Shown here: positions 36,902 through 45,634 of the stretch, piece after piece
Layout: each line of letters begins with the position of its first letter
Numbering within the stretch: the stretch's first letter is position 1
Assembly: GCA_947624975.1 (NCBI GenBank)
Contig: CANQMP010000004.1
Location: forward strand, 19,956 to 83,955
Source: Candidatus Gastranaerophilales bacterium
GTDB taxonomy: Bacteria > Cyanobacteriota > Vampirovibrionia > Gastranaerophilales > Gastranaerophilaceae
Reading direction: 5' to 3'
DNA: 64,000 nucleotides
Program-made: the position numbers and the translations under genes
The notes under the pieces: model-generated
Database searches by the model: none
Seen by the model: only the letters and a program-made list of their open reading frames with translations
Told to the model about the DNA's origin: nothing

Positions 36902-37843
36902 TTAATGTGTTAAATTGTTGCAAAAATCTTCATAAACCTTTTTTATACCCTCTTTAAGAGAAGTTTTTGCCTTAAAACCTAAAGAATTTATTTTTGAAAT
37001 ATCCATAACTTTTCTCATAGTGCCATCCGGCTTTGTTTTATCAAAAACTATCTTACCTTTGTAACCGACTACTTCTTTTATTAAATCAGCGAGTTCTGAT
37101 ATTGAAATTTCTTCCCCTGTACCGATGTTAATTATTTCCCCTATATCTTTTGCTGTTTTATTTTCCATAAGATATACAACTGCACGCGCTAAATCACCTG
37201 CGAACATAAATTCCCTTAAAGGTTTTCCGCTTCCCCAAACCGTAACGGATTCCGCGTTTGAAACTTTTGCATCATGAAATCTTTTCAAAAGCATTGGAAG
37301 AACGTGGGCGTTTTGTTCATGATAATTATCATTAAAACCATACAAATTGCAAGGCATCACAGATATAAAATCAGTGCCATATTCTCTATTATAAGCATCA
37401 CACAGCTTTAATCCGCCAATTTTAGCCAATGCGTACATTTCATTTGTTTTTTCAAGTTTTGAAGAAAGTAAATATTCTTCCTTTAAAGGTTGCGGAGCGT
37501 TTTTGGGATATATACAACTGGAACCCAAAAATAACAGCTTTTTAACATTATATTTATAGGAATTTTCAATAACATTAAGCTGAATTTTCATATTTTCTGT
37601 AAAAAATTCAACAGGATATGTATTATTAGCATATATTCCCCCTACTTTAGCCGCAGCAAGAATAACATAATCGGGTTTATTTATTGAAAAAAATTCACTA
37701 ACGGCAAAAGAGTCGGATAAATCAAGTTCTTTATGACCTTTAAGAATTAAATTGTTATAACCTTTTTCTTTTAATTCTTTTGTTATCGCAGAACCGACAA
37801 GCCCCTTATATCCCGCAACAAATATTTTATCATGTTTTTTCAT
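36902..37843 (-). CDS. fcl: GDP-L-fucose synthase
   Basis: 313 residues, an extended short-chain dehydrogenase. IFVAGYKGLVGSAI is the NADPH-binding glycine motif, GSSCIYP and YALAKIGG supply the Ser-Tyr-Lys catalytic triad, and PCNLYGFNDNYHEQNAHVLP is the GDP-sugar site of the family. It carries out the epimerase-reductase step from GDP-4-keto-6-deoxymannose to GDP-L-fucose. Its ATG overlaps the stop of gmd (TAATG), with GGAG upstream. It provides donor for the GT10 and GT11 fucosyltransferases on either side. Confidence 0.95.
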   Translation of the reverse strand: MKKHDKIFVAGYKGLVGSAITKELKEKGYNNLILKGHKELDLSDSFAVSEFFSINKPDYVILAAAKVGGIYANNTYPVEFFTENMKIQLNVIENSYKYNVKKLLFLGSSCIYPKNAPQPLKEEYLLSSKLEKTNEMYALAKIGGLKLCDAYNREYGTDFISVMPCNLYGFNDNYHEQNAHVLPMLLKRFHDAKVSNAESVTVWGSGKPLREFMFAGDLARAVVYLMENKTAKDIGEIINIGTGEEISISELADLIKEVVGYKGKIVFDKTKPDGTMRKVMDISKINSLGFKAKTSLKEGIKKVYEDFCNNLTH

Positions 37844-38928
37844 TATATCTCCAAAGAATTATATACTTTGTAACCGTTTTCTTTTAACATTCTTTCTTTT
37901 TCAGCCAATTCAAAGTCATTTTCAACCATTTCATCAATTAACATATCAAGATTATACTTTGGTTTCCAATTAAGTTCGTTTCTTGCTTTAGAACTGTCCC
38001 CTAAAAGTAAATCAACTTCTGCGGGTCTAAAATAGCGTGGGTCAACCTCAATAACAATTTTGCCCGTTTTTTTATCTATTCCTTTTTCATCAAGCCCTGA
38101 GCCTATAAATTCCAAATCCATATCCAGACGAGCAAAAACTTTTTTACAAAAATCTCTTATTGATGTTGTAATACCCGTTGCTAAAACGTAATTATCCGGT
38201 TTTTCGGCTTGCAATATTAAATACATTCCTTCAACATAATCTTTAGCATGCCCCCAATCTCGTTTTGCATTAAGGTTGCCTAAATATAACTTATCCTGTA
38301 GTCCCATTTTTATTTTTGAAGCTGCCATTGTTATTTTTCGTGTAACAAAAGTTTCACCTCGTCTTGGTGATTCGTGGTTGAATAATATTCCGTTTGAAGC
38401 AAATATATTAAAACTTTCACGGTAATTAACACAAATCCAATAAGCGTATAATTTTGCAGCAGCATAAGGAGAACGCGGATAAAAAGGTGTTGTTTCTTTT
38501 TGTATCGGTTCTTGTATAAGTCCATACAACTCTGATGTTGAAGCCTGATAAAACTTTGTTTTATTTTCAAGCTTGTTAAGCCTTATTGCCTCAAGCAGCC
38601 TTAATGTGCCTAAAGCATCAATATCTGCAGTATATTCAGCACAATCCCAAGAAACTTTTACGTGTGATTGAGCTGCCAAATTGTAGATTTCATCGGGTTC
38701 AATATCGTGTATTAATTTTATCAGATTTGATGAATCGGATAAATCTCCGTAATGAAGAATAAAATTTGAGCTGTCGTGTATATCTTGATAAATATGGTCA
38801 ATTCTTTGAGTATTAAAAGAACTCGCACGTCTTTTTATACCATGCACTTCGTAACCTTTTGAAATTAATAATTCGGAAAGATAGCTTCCGTCTTGTCCTG
38901 TTACTCCCGTTATTAAAGCTTTTTTCAT
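37843..38928 (-). CDS. gmd: GDP-mannose 4,6-dehydratase
   Basis: About 361 residues. [19 protein letters not shown] is the NADP motif, [20 protein letters not shown] (Thr/Ser-Glu) and [15 protein letters not shown] (Tyr-x-x-x-Lys) form the active site, and [17 protein letters not shown] matches the GMD tetramer/NADP contact. It converts GDP-mannose to GDP-4-keto-6-deoxymannose, the first step to GDP-fucose. It is translationally coupled to fcl. The ATG at 38928 is preferred to a GTG nine bases earlier. Confidence 0.96.
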   Translation of the reverse strand: MKKALITGVTGQDGSYLSELLISKGYEVHGIKRRASSFNTQRIDHIYQDIHDSSNFILHYGDLSDSSNLIKLIHDIEPDEIYNLAAQSHVKVSWDCAEYTADIDALGTLRLLEAIRLNKLENKTKFYQASTSELYGLIQEPIQKETTPFYPRSPYAAAKLYAYWICVNYRESFNIFASNGILFNHESPRRGETFVTRKITMAASKIKMGLQDKLYLGNLNAKRDWGHAKDYVEGMYLILQAEKPDNYVLATGITTSIRDFCKKVFARLDMDLEFIGSGLDEKGIDKKTGKIVIEVDPRYFRPAEVDLLLGDSSKARNELNWKPKYNLDMLIDEMVENDFELAEKERMLKENGYKVYNSLEI

Positions 38929-39023
38929 ATCATTCACAACCTATTTTGTATTTTATCTTCATTTAAATAATAACACAAACATTTAAAATGCACATTGTGT
39001 TAAAAACTGTTTTTGGGTAGACT

Positions 39024-39045
39024 GTAGGATAGACTTTAGTCTACC
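39024..39045. repeat. Island palindromic repeat, copy 4
   Basis: GTAGGATAGACTTTAGTCTACC between the divergent gmd and GT10 genes, with an additional half copy (GGGTAGACTGTAGGA) just before it. Confidence 0.7.
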
Positions 39046-39085
39046 TCTTTAATTTTTCAAACCTTGTTTTCAAATCGAGATTATG

Positions 39086-39099
39086 TTAATATTTTTTCA
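39086..39099 (+). promoter_or_regulatory. Extended -10 promoter, leaderless GT10 transcript
   Basis: TGTTAATAT (TAATAT at 39086-39091) ends seven bases before the ATG at 39099, with no ribosome-binding site between. Confidence 0.45.
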
Positions 39100-40055
39100 T
39101 GAAAATCCGAGATAAAATAACAATTAAAATAGCTTATTGCGATTTTTGGGCAAACTGTAAATTTGACGAATTACATTTTACAAAAATTTTAAATGAAAAA
39201 TATAATTTAGTGTACAGCGATGAACCTGATTACCTTTTTTGTTCATGTTTTGGAAGAGAACATTTTAAATATAAAGACTGTATTAAAATATTTTATACTG
39301 GAGAAAATTGTGTATGTGATTTTAATCTTTACGATTACGGATTGTCATCTTGTTATATGACATTTACAGACAGGCATTTAAGATTTCCTCAATGGATACC
39401 TTATGATTTAAATCTAATAAGTTTAATGGAATATGGCAGAGAAAAAAATCCTGACTTAGATAAAAAGAAATTTTGTAATTTCATATATTCAAATGCGCAT
39501 TGTGCGGAACAATTCCGAGAAGTGTTTTTTGAGAAATTATCAAAATATAAAAAAGTTGATTCAGGCGGGAGTGTTCTAAATAATTTAGGATATAAAGTTC
39601 AAAATAAATTAGATTTTATTAAAGACTATAAATTTACCATTGCTATTGAGAATTCTTTTGTTCAAGGTTACATAACAGAAAAACTAAGCGACCCTTTAAT
39701 TGCAGGTTCTATGCCTTTATATTACGGCGACCCAATGGTTGGCGAAGAATTTAATACAAATTCTTTTGTGAATTTAAGAGATTTTAAGTCAATTAACGAA
39801 GCTATTGAATATATTGTTGAGCTTGATAAAAACGATAAATTATATTTAGAAAAATTACAAAGTCCTTGTTTTATTCATGCTAATGTTGAGAATTATTACA
39901 GAAATAAAACTATTGATTTTTTCAGTAATATTTTTGACCGCGAAAAGGAAGAAGCGAAAAGAGTAACCCGATTTGGCTGGACTAAATATTATGTAGATGC
40001 CATCGCCCCCCCCCCCCCATCGCCTTGGTTTAAAAAAATATTAAAAAAATATTAA
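39099..40055 (+). CDS. GT10-family alpha-1,3/1,4-fucosyltransferase, variable C-terminus
   Basis: 318 residues. FYTGENCVCDFNLYDYGLS, KKFCNFIYSNAHC, LSKYKKVDSGGSVLNNLG, YKFTIAIENSFVQGYITEKL and AGSMPLYYGDP follow the GT10 order and include the GDP-fucose-binding alpha-1,3-FucT motif (IAIENS..GYITEKL). Such enzymes make Lewis-type fucosylated GlcNAc. A C13 run at 40006-40018 encodes Pro4 before the ending SPWFKKILKKY; 12 or 14 C would give shorter, different tails. Helicobacter pylori GT10 enzymes have poly-C phase switches too, although there they lie early in the gene. The gmd-fcl pair is divergent from it. Confidence 0.88.
   Translation: MKIRDKITIKIAYCDFWANCKFDELHFTKILNEKYNLVYSDEPDYLFCSCFGREHFKYKDCIKIFYTGENCVCDFNLYDYGLSSCYMTFTDRHLRFPQWIPYDLNLISLMEYGREKNPDLDKKKFCNFIYSNAHCAEQFREVFFEKLSKYKKVDSGGSVLNNLGYKVQNKLDFIKDYKFTIAIENSFVQGYITEKLSDPLIAGSMPLYYGDPMVGEEFNTNSFVNLRDFKSINEAIEYIVELDKNDKLYLEKLQSPCFIHANVENYYRNKTIDFFSNIFDREKEEAKRVTRFGWTKYYVDAIAPPPPSPWFKKILKKY
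40006..40018 (+). repeat. C13 homopolymer near the 3' end of the GT10 gene
   Basis: C13 gives the ending PSPWFKKILKKY. C14 would end IALV and C12 would end HRLGLKKY. The basic, amphipathic tail present in the written form may help membrane contact. Confidence 0.9.
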
Positions 40056-40061
40056 AAAAAT

Positions 40062-40084
40062 GGTAGACTAAAGTCTACCCTACA
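40062..40084. repeat. Island palindromic repeat, copy 5
   Basis: GGTAGACTAAAGTCTACC followed by CTACA in the gap between the convergent GT10 and GNAT-like genes. Probably also a transcription-end hairpin. Confidence 0.75.
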
Positions 40085-40115
40085 GTCTATCTTAAAGCTA
40101 AACTCTAACAAAAAT

Positions 40116-41072
40116 TTAATTCGGTCTATCCATATCCCCATCCCCTTTAAAAAGTATTATTCCTTTCTTTGAGCTTGAATAACATATATCTATATTCCTT
40201 TGTTCAAAAGGAGAAAAATATTCCGGTATTATATTTTCGCTGTTTTGAATTTCAATAAAACCTGCATCTTCAAACAGTTTATTTGAAATGCCTGAATTAT
40301 AGCAATCAATATATTCAATATTATTTTTTTTCATATATTCATCAAAATATGCTGTTATAACGGGAATTTTATTATAATTCCCTAAAATATCAACTATTCT
40401 TAAACATTTACTCGAATTACATTCTTGAAGCCTTGTTATAACAATTAAATCATCATCAAATAAATTAACGTTATATTTAAAAACAGGGTGGTTAAAATAT
40501 CTTCTTTCTATATAATCAATACTTTTTGGTATTGCGTTTGTATCATATTTAAAACCCTTTGGTATTTCATCAACCGATTTTAATTCTTTAACAGTTACAG
40601 AGCTCCTTTTAATTTCAGGAATTAATTTATCAATAACTTTTGCAATTTTATACTCTGCAAGTTCGTTTAATCTGAAATAATGGTTCATTTTCCCTAATTC
40701 ATAATCAAAGAAAAGATAAATTTCTCCGGAAGTTTCAATATTAACTCCGACTGTTGCAATAAGCTGTGTTTTCAATTCATTCATTAAAAATTCAAATAAT
40801 TCCATGCCAATAAATGAGTCTTGAGCATTTAATGCTTTCCATAACGCCAGTGAAATAATGCTATGGGACTTATCATAAGGGATATAACCAATTACTCCGT
40901 TTATTTTGTCTTCCTTATCTTTTGATATCGCAAAATTAACTCTGTCTTTGTCTGTTATATAAAGATATTCGAAAAATTTGCGGTTTGCTGCAAGGATATG
41001 TCCATGCTTCCAATAGTTTTCTATAAAATCCATAATATCAGCTATATCATTTTTTGTTGCAAATTTAATCAT
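40116..41072 (-). CDS. GNAT-like acyltransferase of a glycan locus
   Basis: 318 residues. The N-terminal 150 residues follow a GNAT pattern (IKFATKNDIADIMDFIENYW opening, then ISKDKEDKINGVIGYIPY as the central strand pair). The C-terminal half looks like a second, diverged GNAT repeat (VRIVDILGN-type strand with TAYFDEYM). Similar two-domain proteins occur in O-antigen loci. It overlaps the phosphopantetheinyl transferase gene by 8 bases and may use an acyl-ACP donor to acylate an amino sugar; that is inference. No catalytic residue can be assigned by eye. Confidence 0.6.
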   Translation of the reverse strand: MIKFATKNDIADIMDFIENYWKHGHILAANRKFFEYLYITDKDRVNFAISKDKEDKINGVIGYIPYDKSHSIISLALWKALNAQDSFIGMELFEFLMNELKTQLIATVGVNIETSGEIYLFFDYELGKMNHYFRLNELAEYKIAKVIDKLIPEIKRSSVTVKELKSVDEIPKGFKYDTNAIPKSIDYIERRYFNHPVFKYNVNLFDDDLIVITRLQECNSSKCLRIVDILGNYNKIPVITAYFDEYMKKNNIEYIDCYNSGISNKLFEDAGFIEIQNSENIIPEYFSPFEQRNIDICYSSSKKGIILFKGDGDMDRPN

Positions 41073-41610
41073 AATGTTTTAATATCTCACTTTCAGTGTA
41101 TCTGGTTATATTCATTTCAGTTTTTATATTCGCATAAATTGAGCAAATATAATCTTCTTCAATCCATTGTATAACATTCATATCAAAATTAAAAGCTGTT
41201 GTATCAATTTTAAAAAAATCTTCACTTAATCCTAAAGATGTATATTTTGAATAGGCTTCTTTTAAAGTCCAGATTTTATAGAATTGTTCTTGTGTCATAT
41301 TTTTGTAATATTCAAGTTCGTTTTTATGAAATACCATGTCAAAAATATCTTTTGGAACTTCTTTTATTTCCTCAATATCAACTCCAAGGTTGTTATTTTT
41401 ATCAACGCAGCATAATATCATATTATTTGAATGAGATATATTAAAATTTATATCTCCATCTATATAGGGTTTATCATTTACCCCTTTTTGGATTTTGATA
41501 GTTTTCCAATTTTTAACTCCCTCATTTTTTAACATTACTCTTAGTAATAATTTAGAAAAAAAAGAAGTTCTATAAGGTTTTGAGATTAATTTTAAAAGTC
41601 CTGTTTGCAT
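41065..41610 (-). CDS. 4'-phosphopantetheinyl transferase (Sfp type)
   Basis: 181 residues. NISHSNNMILCCVD, NLGVDIEEIKEV and FYKIWTLKEAYSKYTSLGL are the three Sfp-family motifs, with the Mg-binding Asp-x-Glu and the WxxKEAxxK helix. It moves phosphopantetheine from CoA to the serine of a carrier protein. The likely client is the small ACP at 46507-46743, since no PKS or NRPS is present. At 181 residues it is slightly short but has all motifs. It overlaps the GNAT-like gene. Confidence 0.87.
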   Translation of the reverse strand: MQTGLLKLISKPYRTSFFSKLLLRVMLKNEGVKNWKTIKIQKGVNDKPYIDGDINFNISHSNNMILCCVDKNNNLGVDIEEIKEVPKDIFDMVFHKNELEYYKNMTQEQFYKIWTLKEAYSKYTSLGLSEDFFKIDTTAFNFDMNVIQWIEEDYICSIYANIKTEMNITRYTESEILKHYD

Positions 41611-41617
41611 ATTTTAA

Positions 41618-42757
41618 TTATACATCATAGTTTTTATTAAAGTCTTTTTGGGGTGGAGTGAAGTCCACCCTACTCCTACCGTTATATATGTTCAAATAAT
41701 ACCTTATTATTCTATTATCATTTATAAAAGAAATATAATACATTAATCTTAAATGAGAAAAACTCCTATAATTAGTTTTTTTCTCTAATTCAAAAAAGTT
41801 AGTATTAAAAAACTCATCTATTTTAATACTTTTACTCTTATATTTGTCTTTCATTTTTTCATAAACAAGTTTTTTCATATCTTTTAAGTGTATCCAGAAA
41901 AAACCTATAGGAAAGATTTTTTGCATTAATTTATTATCATTTTGAAATCTTTCAATTATTCTGTTATTTTCGTTATCATAAAAAGGAATATAATAAGTAT
42001 CAGATGACACGGGAAAACAAACAGTATCAAAAGTCCCGTTAAATGGCGACAATAGATCAGGTGTTTCAAAACTACCCAAAGGTATTTTACCTTCAAATAA
42101 ATTTATTCCGGAAAAAGAAGTTATTATTTTATCATTTTGGATTTTTTTCTTTATGTAAGAAATCAAATTCTTAATAAAAAATTTTGGGATTAAAAAATGA
42201 CAACTAAAAGAATTTAGATAATTTGAATGTTTTAATATTTTTTTATATAACTTTTGATAATATTTGAACGCAAGCTTCTCTTTTAATAAAATTTTAACCT
42301 TATCTTCTCTTTTATATAAATCCAATATTTCTTTAAATTTATCACTGAAATAAATCTGATCATCATCAATTTTTATTGCATATTTATATTTTGCTTTAGA
42401 TAGCGCAAAATTATAATAGTTACTTAATAGATGAATTGAATTTTTAGGAAGATTTAAAGCATAATCATATTCTTCTTCAGATAAATTATGAGAATATACT
42501 TTTGGCTCATAAAAATAAACTCTAATTTTATCAGGATACTGTTTTTGTTTTTCAATAATTATTTTTTCGGTATCATCAAAACTTTCCTGATAAACAATAA
42601 TTAATTCATCAAGAGCATTTATACAGGAATCAATACAATCCGAAATAAAATCTGCACCGTTTTTTGCTCTTAATAACCCGCTTATACCAATAGGACGTTC
42701 TTTTGTAAAGTCTGAAATATTCACGGCAAAAGAGCTGCCCCCCCCCCCCCCCTGCAT
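41618..42757 (-). CDS. Glycosyltransferase (GT2-like, resembling CgtA-type beta-1,4-GalNAc transferases), start region phase-variable
   Basis: 379 residues from the ATG at 42757. ISGLLRAKNGADFISDCIDS, ELIIVYQESFDDTEKIIIEKQ, YYNFALSKAKYKYAIKIDDD (metal-binding DDD) and the long basic C-terminus recall Campylobacter LOS GalNAc transferases; this is recollection of pattern, not an alignment. A G15 run (42752-42738) begins three bases after the ATG codon. An ATG 15 bases upstream of 42757 (ATGAACAAATCAAATGCA then the Gs) is out of frame at G15 and in frame at G14 or G17. The enzyme therefore seems switchable by start-codon choice. Confidence 0.6.
   Translation of the reverse strand: MQGGGGGSSFAVNISDFTKERPIGISGLLRAKNGADFISDCIDSCINALDELIIVYQESFDDTEKIIIEKQKQYPDKIRVYFYEPKVYSHNLSEEEYDYALNLPKNSIHLLSNYYNFALSKAKYKYAIKIDDDQIYFSDKFKEILDLYKREDKVKILLKEKLAFKYYQKLYKKILKHSNYLNSFSCHFLIPKFFIKNLISYIKKKIQNDKIITSFSGINLFEGKIPLGSFETPDLLSPFNGTFDTVCFPVSSDTYYIPFYDNENNRIIERFQNDNKLMQKIFPIGFFWIHLKDMKKLVYEKMKDKYKSKSIKIDEFFNTNFFELEKKTNYRSFSHLRLMYYISFINDNRIIRYYLNIYNGRSRVDFTPPQKDFNKNYDV
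41652..41674. repeat. Island palindromic repeat, copy 6
   Basis: GGTGGAGTGAAGTCCACC followed by CTACT. It lies inside the C-terminal codons of the CgtA-like gene, unlike the other, intergenic copies, and encodes GRSRVDFTPP. It may have extended the reading frame. Confidence 0.65.
42738..42752 (-). repeat. G15 homopolymer at the start of a glycosyltransferase gene
   Basis: Two overlapping ATGs precede the run in different frames. The one at 42757 reads in frame with G15; the one at 42772 needs G14 or G17. Each slip selects which start codon yields full-length protein. Confidence 0.85.
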
Positions 42758-42868
42758 TTGATTTGTTCATATTTATTATAGTATTTTTATTTGAATTTTG
42801 CATCATTTTCTTTTTTTATTATATTTATCCTTTTTTATTATACAATAAAATTTTTATTAAGTTTATGG

Positions 42869-42884
42869 TAAAATTTTCTTATAA
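42869..42884 (+). promoter_or_regulatory. Extended -10 promoter, near-leaderless acetyltransferase transcript
   Basis: ATGGTAAAAT (TAAAAT at 42869-42874) ends nine bases before the ATG at 42884. The same TGGTAAAAT core precedes the GT2 genes at 36683 and 57263. Confidence 0.45.
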
Positions 42885-43678
42885 TGAAATTGGATATGAA
42901 AAAAATTTTTAGCATAGAAAAAGTTAAAAGCAGGGAATATAAGCACATTTATATAACCTTATTTTTTATAAAATTTTCTTTTAAATATAAAAATAGAGAT
43001 AAATATATTGAAAAGTATTTAATAGAAGATGAATCTAACAAAATCTATATTAAAGAAAACGGAATTTTAAGAGAAACTCAAGAAAAAATCCCGGGACTTG
43101 ACATTGACTTAAAGGGGGCTAATAACACAATTATTATTGAATATCCTACGCATTTTATAGATTCTCGCATCGATTGTAAGGGTAATAATGGCAAAATTAT
43201 TATAGAACAAACCAAAAATAAATTAATTAATTTGAAAATATATATGTCCTCTAACGACAATGAAAAACTTCTGGAAAACAGATATGTTCATATAAAACGT
43301 AATGCATCCTCGGGAGGAGGTGGAGGCTTGAGTATTTTCTCATGGTCAGAAAACTCTAAGGTAATTATAGGCGAAGATTGCATGTTTTCATGTGGTATAA
43401 AGGTATTCTGCGGGGATGGGCACTTATTTAAAGATAAAAAAACAGGTAAATATATAAATAATTATGACGGATGTTTTGTTGAAATAGGCAACCACTGCTG
43501 GATTGGAATGAATGTCGTTGTGTGTAAAAATACAAGAATCCCCGATGGTTGTATAATAGGGGTAAATTCTGTCGTAACAAAAAGCATTAATGAAGAAAAT
43601 GTTGTACTTGCGGGCAATCCTGCAAAAATTGTAAGAAAAGATATTGAATGGGAAAGAAAAGTTAAATATTTAAATTGA
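42884..43678 (+). CDS. Hexapeptide-repeat O-acetyltransferase with unusual Gly5 linker
   Basis: 264 residues. The N-terminal 60 residues contain FFIKFSFKYK, a motif also at the start of sialyltransferase-like paralogue 2. The rest is a left-handed beta-helix: DLKGANNTIIIE, KVIIGEDCMFSCGIKVFCGDGH, VEIGNHCWIGMNVVVCKNTR and GVNSVVTKSINEENVVLAGN, with the active-site His in GNHCWIG and the usual AGNPAKIVRK ending. It probably acetylates a sugar hydroxyl. Five glycines are encoded by mixed codons (43315-43329), at the place where other island genes have a pure poly-G run. Its 3' end overlaps the convergent lplA by 17 bases. Confidence 0.82.
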   Translation: MKLDMKKIFSIEKVKSREYKHIYITLFFIKFSFKYKNRDKYIEKYLIEDESNKIYIKENGILRETQEKIPGLDIDLKGANNTIIIEYPTHFIDSRIDCKGNNGKIIIEQTKNKLINLKIYMSSNDNEKLLENRYVHIKRNASSGGGGGLSIFSWSENSKVIIGEDCMFSCGIKVFCGDGHLFKDKKTGKYINNYDGCFVEIGNHCWIGMNVVVCKNTRIPDGCIIGVNSVVTKSINEENVVLAGNPAKIVRKDIEWERKVKYLN

Positions 43679-44633
43679 AAACTTCAAATAAACTCAAAAT
43701 TTCTTCAGATGTTATTTCTTTTATATAATTTTCAAACTTGAATTTATGCAAATTTTTAATATTTTCTCCGATTAAACTTCTTTCAAGTTCTTCTAAATCA
43801 CCAAGAGCAAAAAAATCACCGCTAAATTCGATATTTTTTATTATACAGTTTTCTATTAAACAATTAATTTCAACCGTACCAAAATCAAATCTTTTTTTGT
43901 TTGAAAAATTAAATTCAGGCATTTTGTTATAATTCCATTCTGATGTTTTATATTTACTATCCATAAGTTTTTTTATTTCGCTGCATTCATTAAAAGATAC
44001 ATTATATTCTTTATCAATCGGGAATTTTTTGATAATCTTACTTTTTATATCATTAATTGTATATTTTTTATTTTGTATCTCATTTAAATTGCAAACTCTG
44101 CTTCTAATTGAAGTGGTTGAAGATGAATCGTTAAATTTTACTTTTGGTATGAGAACTTTTGATAATATGCTTAAATCACTTTGAATTAACAGTGTTCCAT
44201 GATGAAGTAATTTATTATCTTTTATATATTGAGCATTCCCCGAAATTTTAAAATTTTTATAAAAAATATCATTTCTGCCTTTAAAACAAACATCAAATCC
44301 TAATTCTTTTAAGGCTTCTATTATTGGAAAAGACAGTCTTTTTATATCATTATTTTTGTTAGAATTAGTAATTATAGAATAATTTAGGTTGCCTAAATCA
44401 TGATAAACAGCCCCGCCTCCGGAGTTACGTCGTACAATGTGTATATTATTTGCCATTGCATAATTCAAATTTACTTCCTCATAAATATTTTGATATCTGC
44501 CGATTATAATGCTTTTATCATTTTGCCACAACATTATATAAACATCATCTTTTGCCTTGCGCTCAAAAAAATATTCTTCAAACGCCAGATTATAGTATGG
44601 ACTATTAGAGTTTGTGCCAAGATAATAAATCAT
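43662..44633 (-). CDS. lplA: Lipoate-protein ligase
   Basis: 323 residues: MLWQNDKSIIIGRYQNIYEEVN, VRRNSGGGAVYHDLGNLNYS and ISGNAQYIKDNKLLHHGTLL are the classical LplA active-site segments, and the C-terminal accessory domain is present (FDFGTVEINCLIENC). It attaches lipoate to a lysine, most likely Lys42 of the E2 in the same operon (46740-47861). The overlap with E1beta by four bases shows co-translation. GcvH (61923) is another possible client. Finding a dedicated ligase in a sugar locus is unusual. Confidence 0.92.
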   Translation of the reverse strand: MIYYLGTNSNSPYYNLAFEEYFFERKAKDDVYIMLWQNDKSIIIGRYQNIYEEVNLNYAMANNIHIVRRNSGGGAVYHDLGNLNYSIITNSNKNNDIKRLSFPIIEALKELGFDVCFKGRNDIFYKNFKISGNAQYIKDNKLLHHGTLLIQSDLSILSKVLIPKVKFNDSSSTTSIRSRVCNLNEIQNKKYTINDIKSKIIKKFPIDKEYNVSFNECSEIKKLMDSKYKTSEWNYNKMPEFNFSNKKRFDFGTVEINCLIENCIIKNIEFSGDFFALGDLEELERSLIGENIKNLHKFKFENYIKEITSEEILSLFEVFNLNI

Positions 44634-45634
44634 AAGTTTGCAATTAAATCAACAATTTTTTCCTTATTTATTAATACTTGTTTTTCAAATTTTGTATTAG
44701 CCGGTATTGCTTGAGCCTCTGAAGATAAAAGATTAATTTTTTCGATTAAATTTCTGCCTTGTTGTAATTTTTGAAGCTCTGATAAAACAGCACTTCCCCA
44801 GTTTGCACCATAAGTACCTTCTTCAATTATTACAACATTAGATGTTTTTATTAATTTGTCAAGGATTTGTGAAATTTCTACAGGATACAATTGAGAAGGA
44901 ATAAATATTTCAGCCTCAATTTCATAATCTGTTAACAATTCTAAAGCACTTTCTAATGCAATATTAGATAACCCGCCCGTTGAAATTATTGAAACATCAG
45001 CTCTGTTTAATCTTGTGGAAATATAAGCCCAATTATCATTATCGCCGATATAATCAAGTTGAAAGATTTCATCTTTATCTAATTTGAACATTTTCTGAGT
45101 ATATAAAGTTTTTTCTTCAAAAAACATACAGAGCTTGTTTCTATTAAACATTCGCTCAAATACTTTTTTATTATCGTGGTATGGTGACATTTCATAAATA
45201 AACACATTAGGTATACCCATAAAATATTTTTGCATACTCTGGCTGTGGGTTGCCCCGTAGCCCCTATATCCGCCATTTGCACTTCTTATTATCATAGGAA
45301 GTTTTAGTTTTCTGCCGTACATATCAGGGTACTTTGAACAAAAATTTAATACCATATCAAAACCAAGAGTCATAAAATCAGAAAACATAAAATCAACAAT
45401 AGGTTTATATCCACACATAGCAAGCCCTGCAGCAAGCCCCGTAAAACTTTCTTCACTTATAGGAGTTGAAATTACTCTATTAGGGCATAATTCACTTAAT
45501 CCTTTTTCAACTTTATATGCTCCGTTATATGGTGCTTTTATATCTTCACCTATAAATATAACTTTTTCATCATTGCGTGCCAAATCAACTATGGCGGTAT
45601 TCAAATTTTCAAGACAGGTTTGATTATTTAACAA
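44630..45634 (-). CDS. 2-oxoacid dehydrogenase E1 beta subunit
   Basis: 334 residues. LARNDEKVIFIGEDIKAPYN, RVISTPISEESFTGLAAGLA, MFSDFMTLGFDMVLN and RSANGGYRGYGATHSQSMQ follow the E1-beta/transketolase pyrimidine-binding pattern. VVIIEEGTYGANWGSAVL is the C-terminal transketolase domain. With E1alpha it decarboxylates a 2-oxoacid using thiamine diphosphate and passes the acyl group to lipoyl-E2. Similarity to acetoin or pyruvate dehydrogenase types cannot be separated by eye. Overlaps E1alpha by 11 bases. Confidence 0.87.
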   Translation of the reverse strand: MLNNQTCLENLNTAIVDLARNDEKVIFIGEDIKAPYNGAYKVEKGLSELCPNRVISTPISEESFTGLAAGLAMCGYKPIVDFMFSDFMTLGFDMVLNFCSKYPDMYGRKLKLPMIIRSANGGYRGYGATHSQSMQKYFMGIPNVFIYEMSPYHDNKKVFERMFNRNKLCMFFEEKTLYTQKMFKLDKDEIFQLDYIGDNDNWAYISTRLNRADVSIISTGGLSNIALESALELLTDYEIEAEIFIPSQLYPVEISQILDKLIKTSNVVIIEEGTYGANWGSAVLSELQKLQQGRNLIEKINLLSSEAQAIPANTKFEKQVLINKEKIVDLIANL

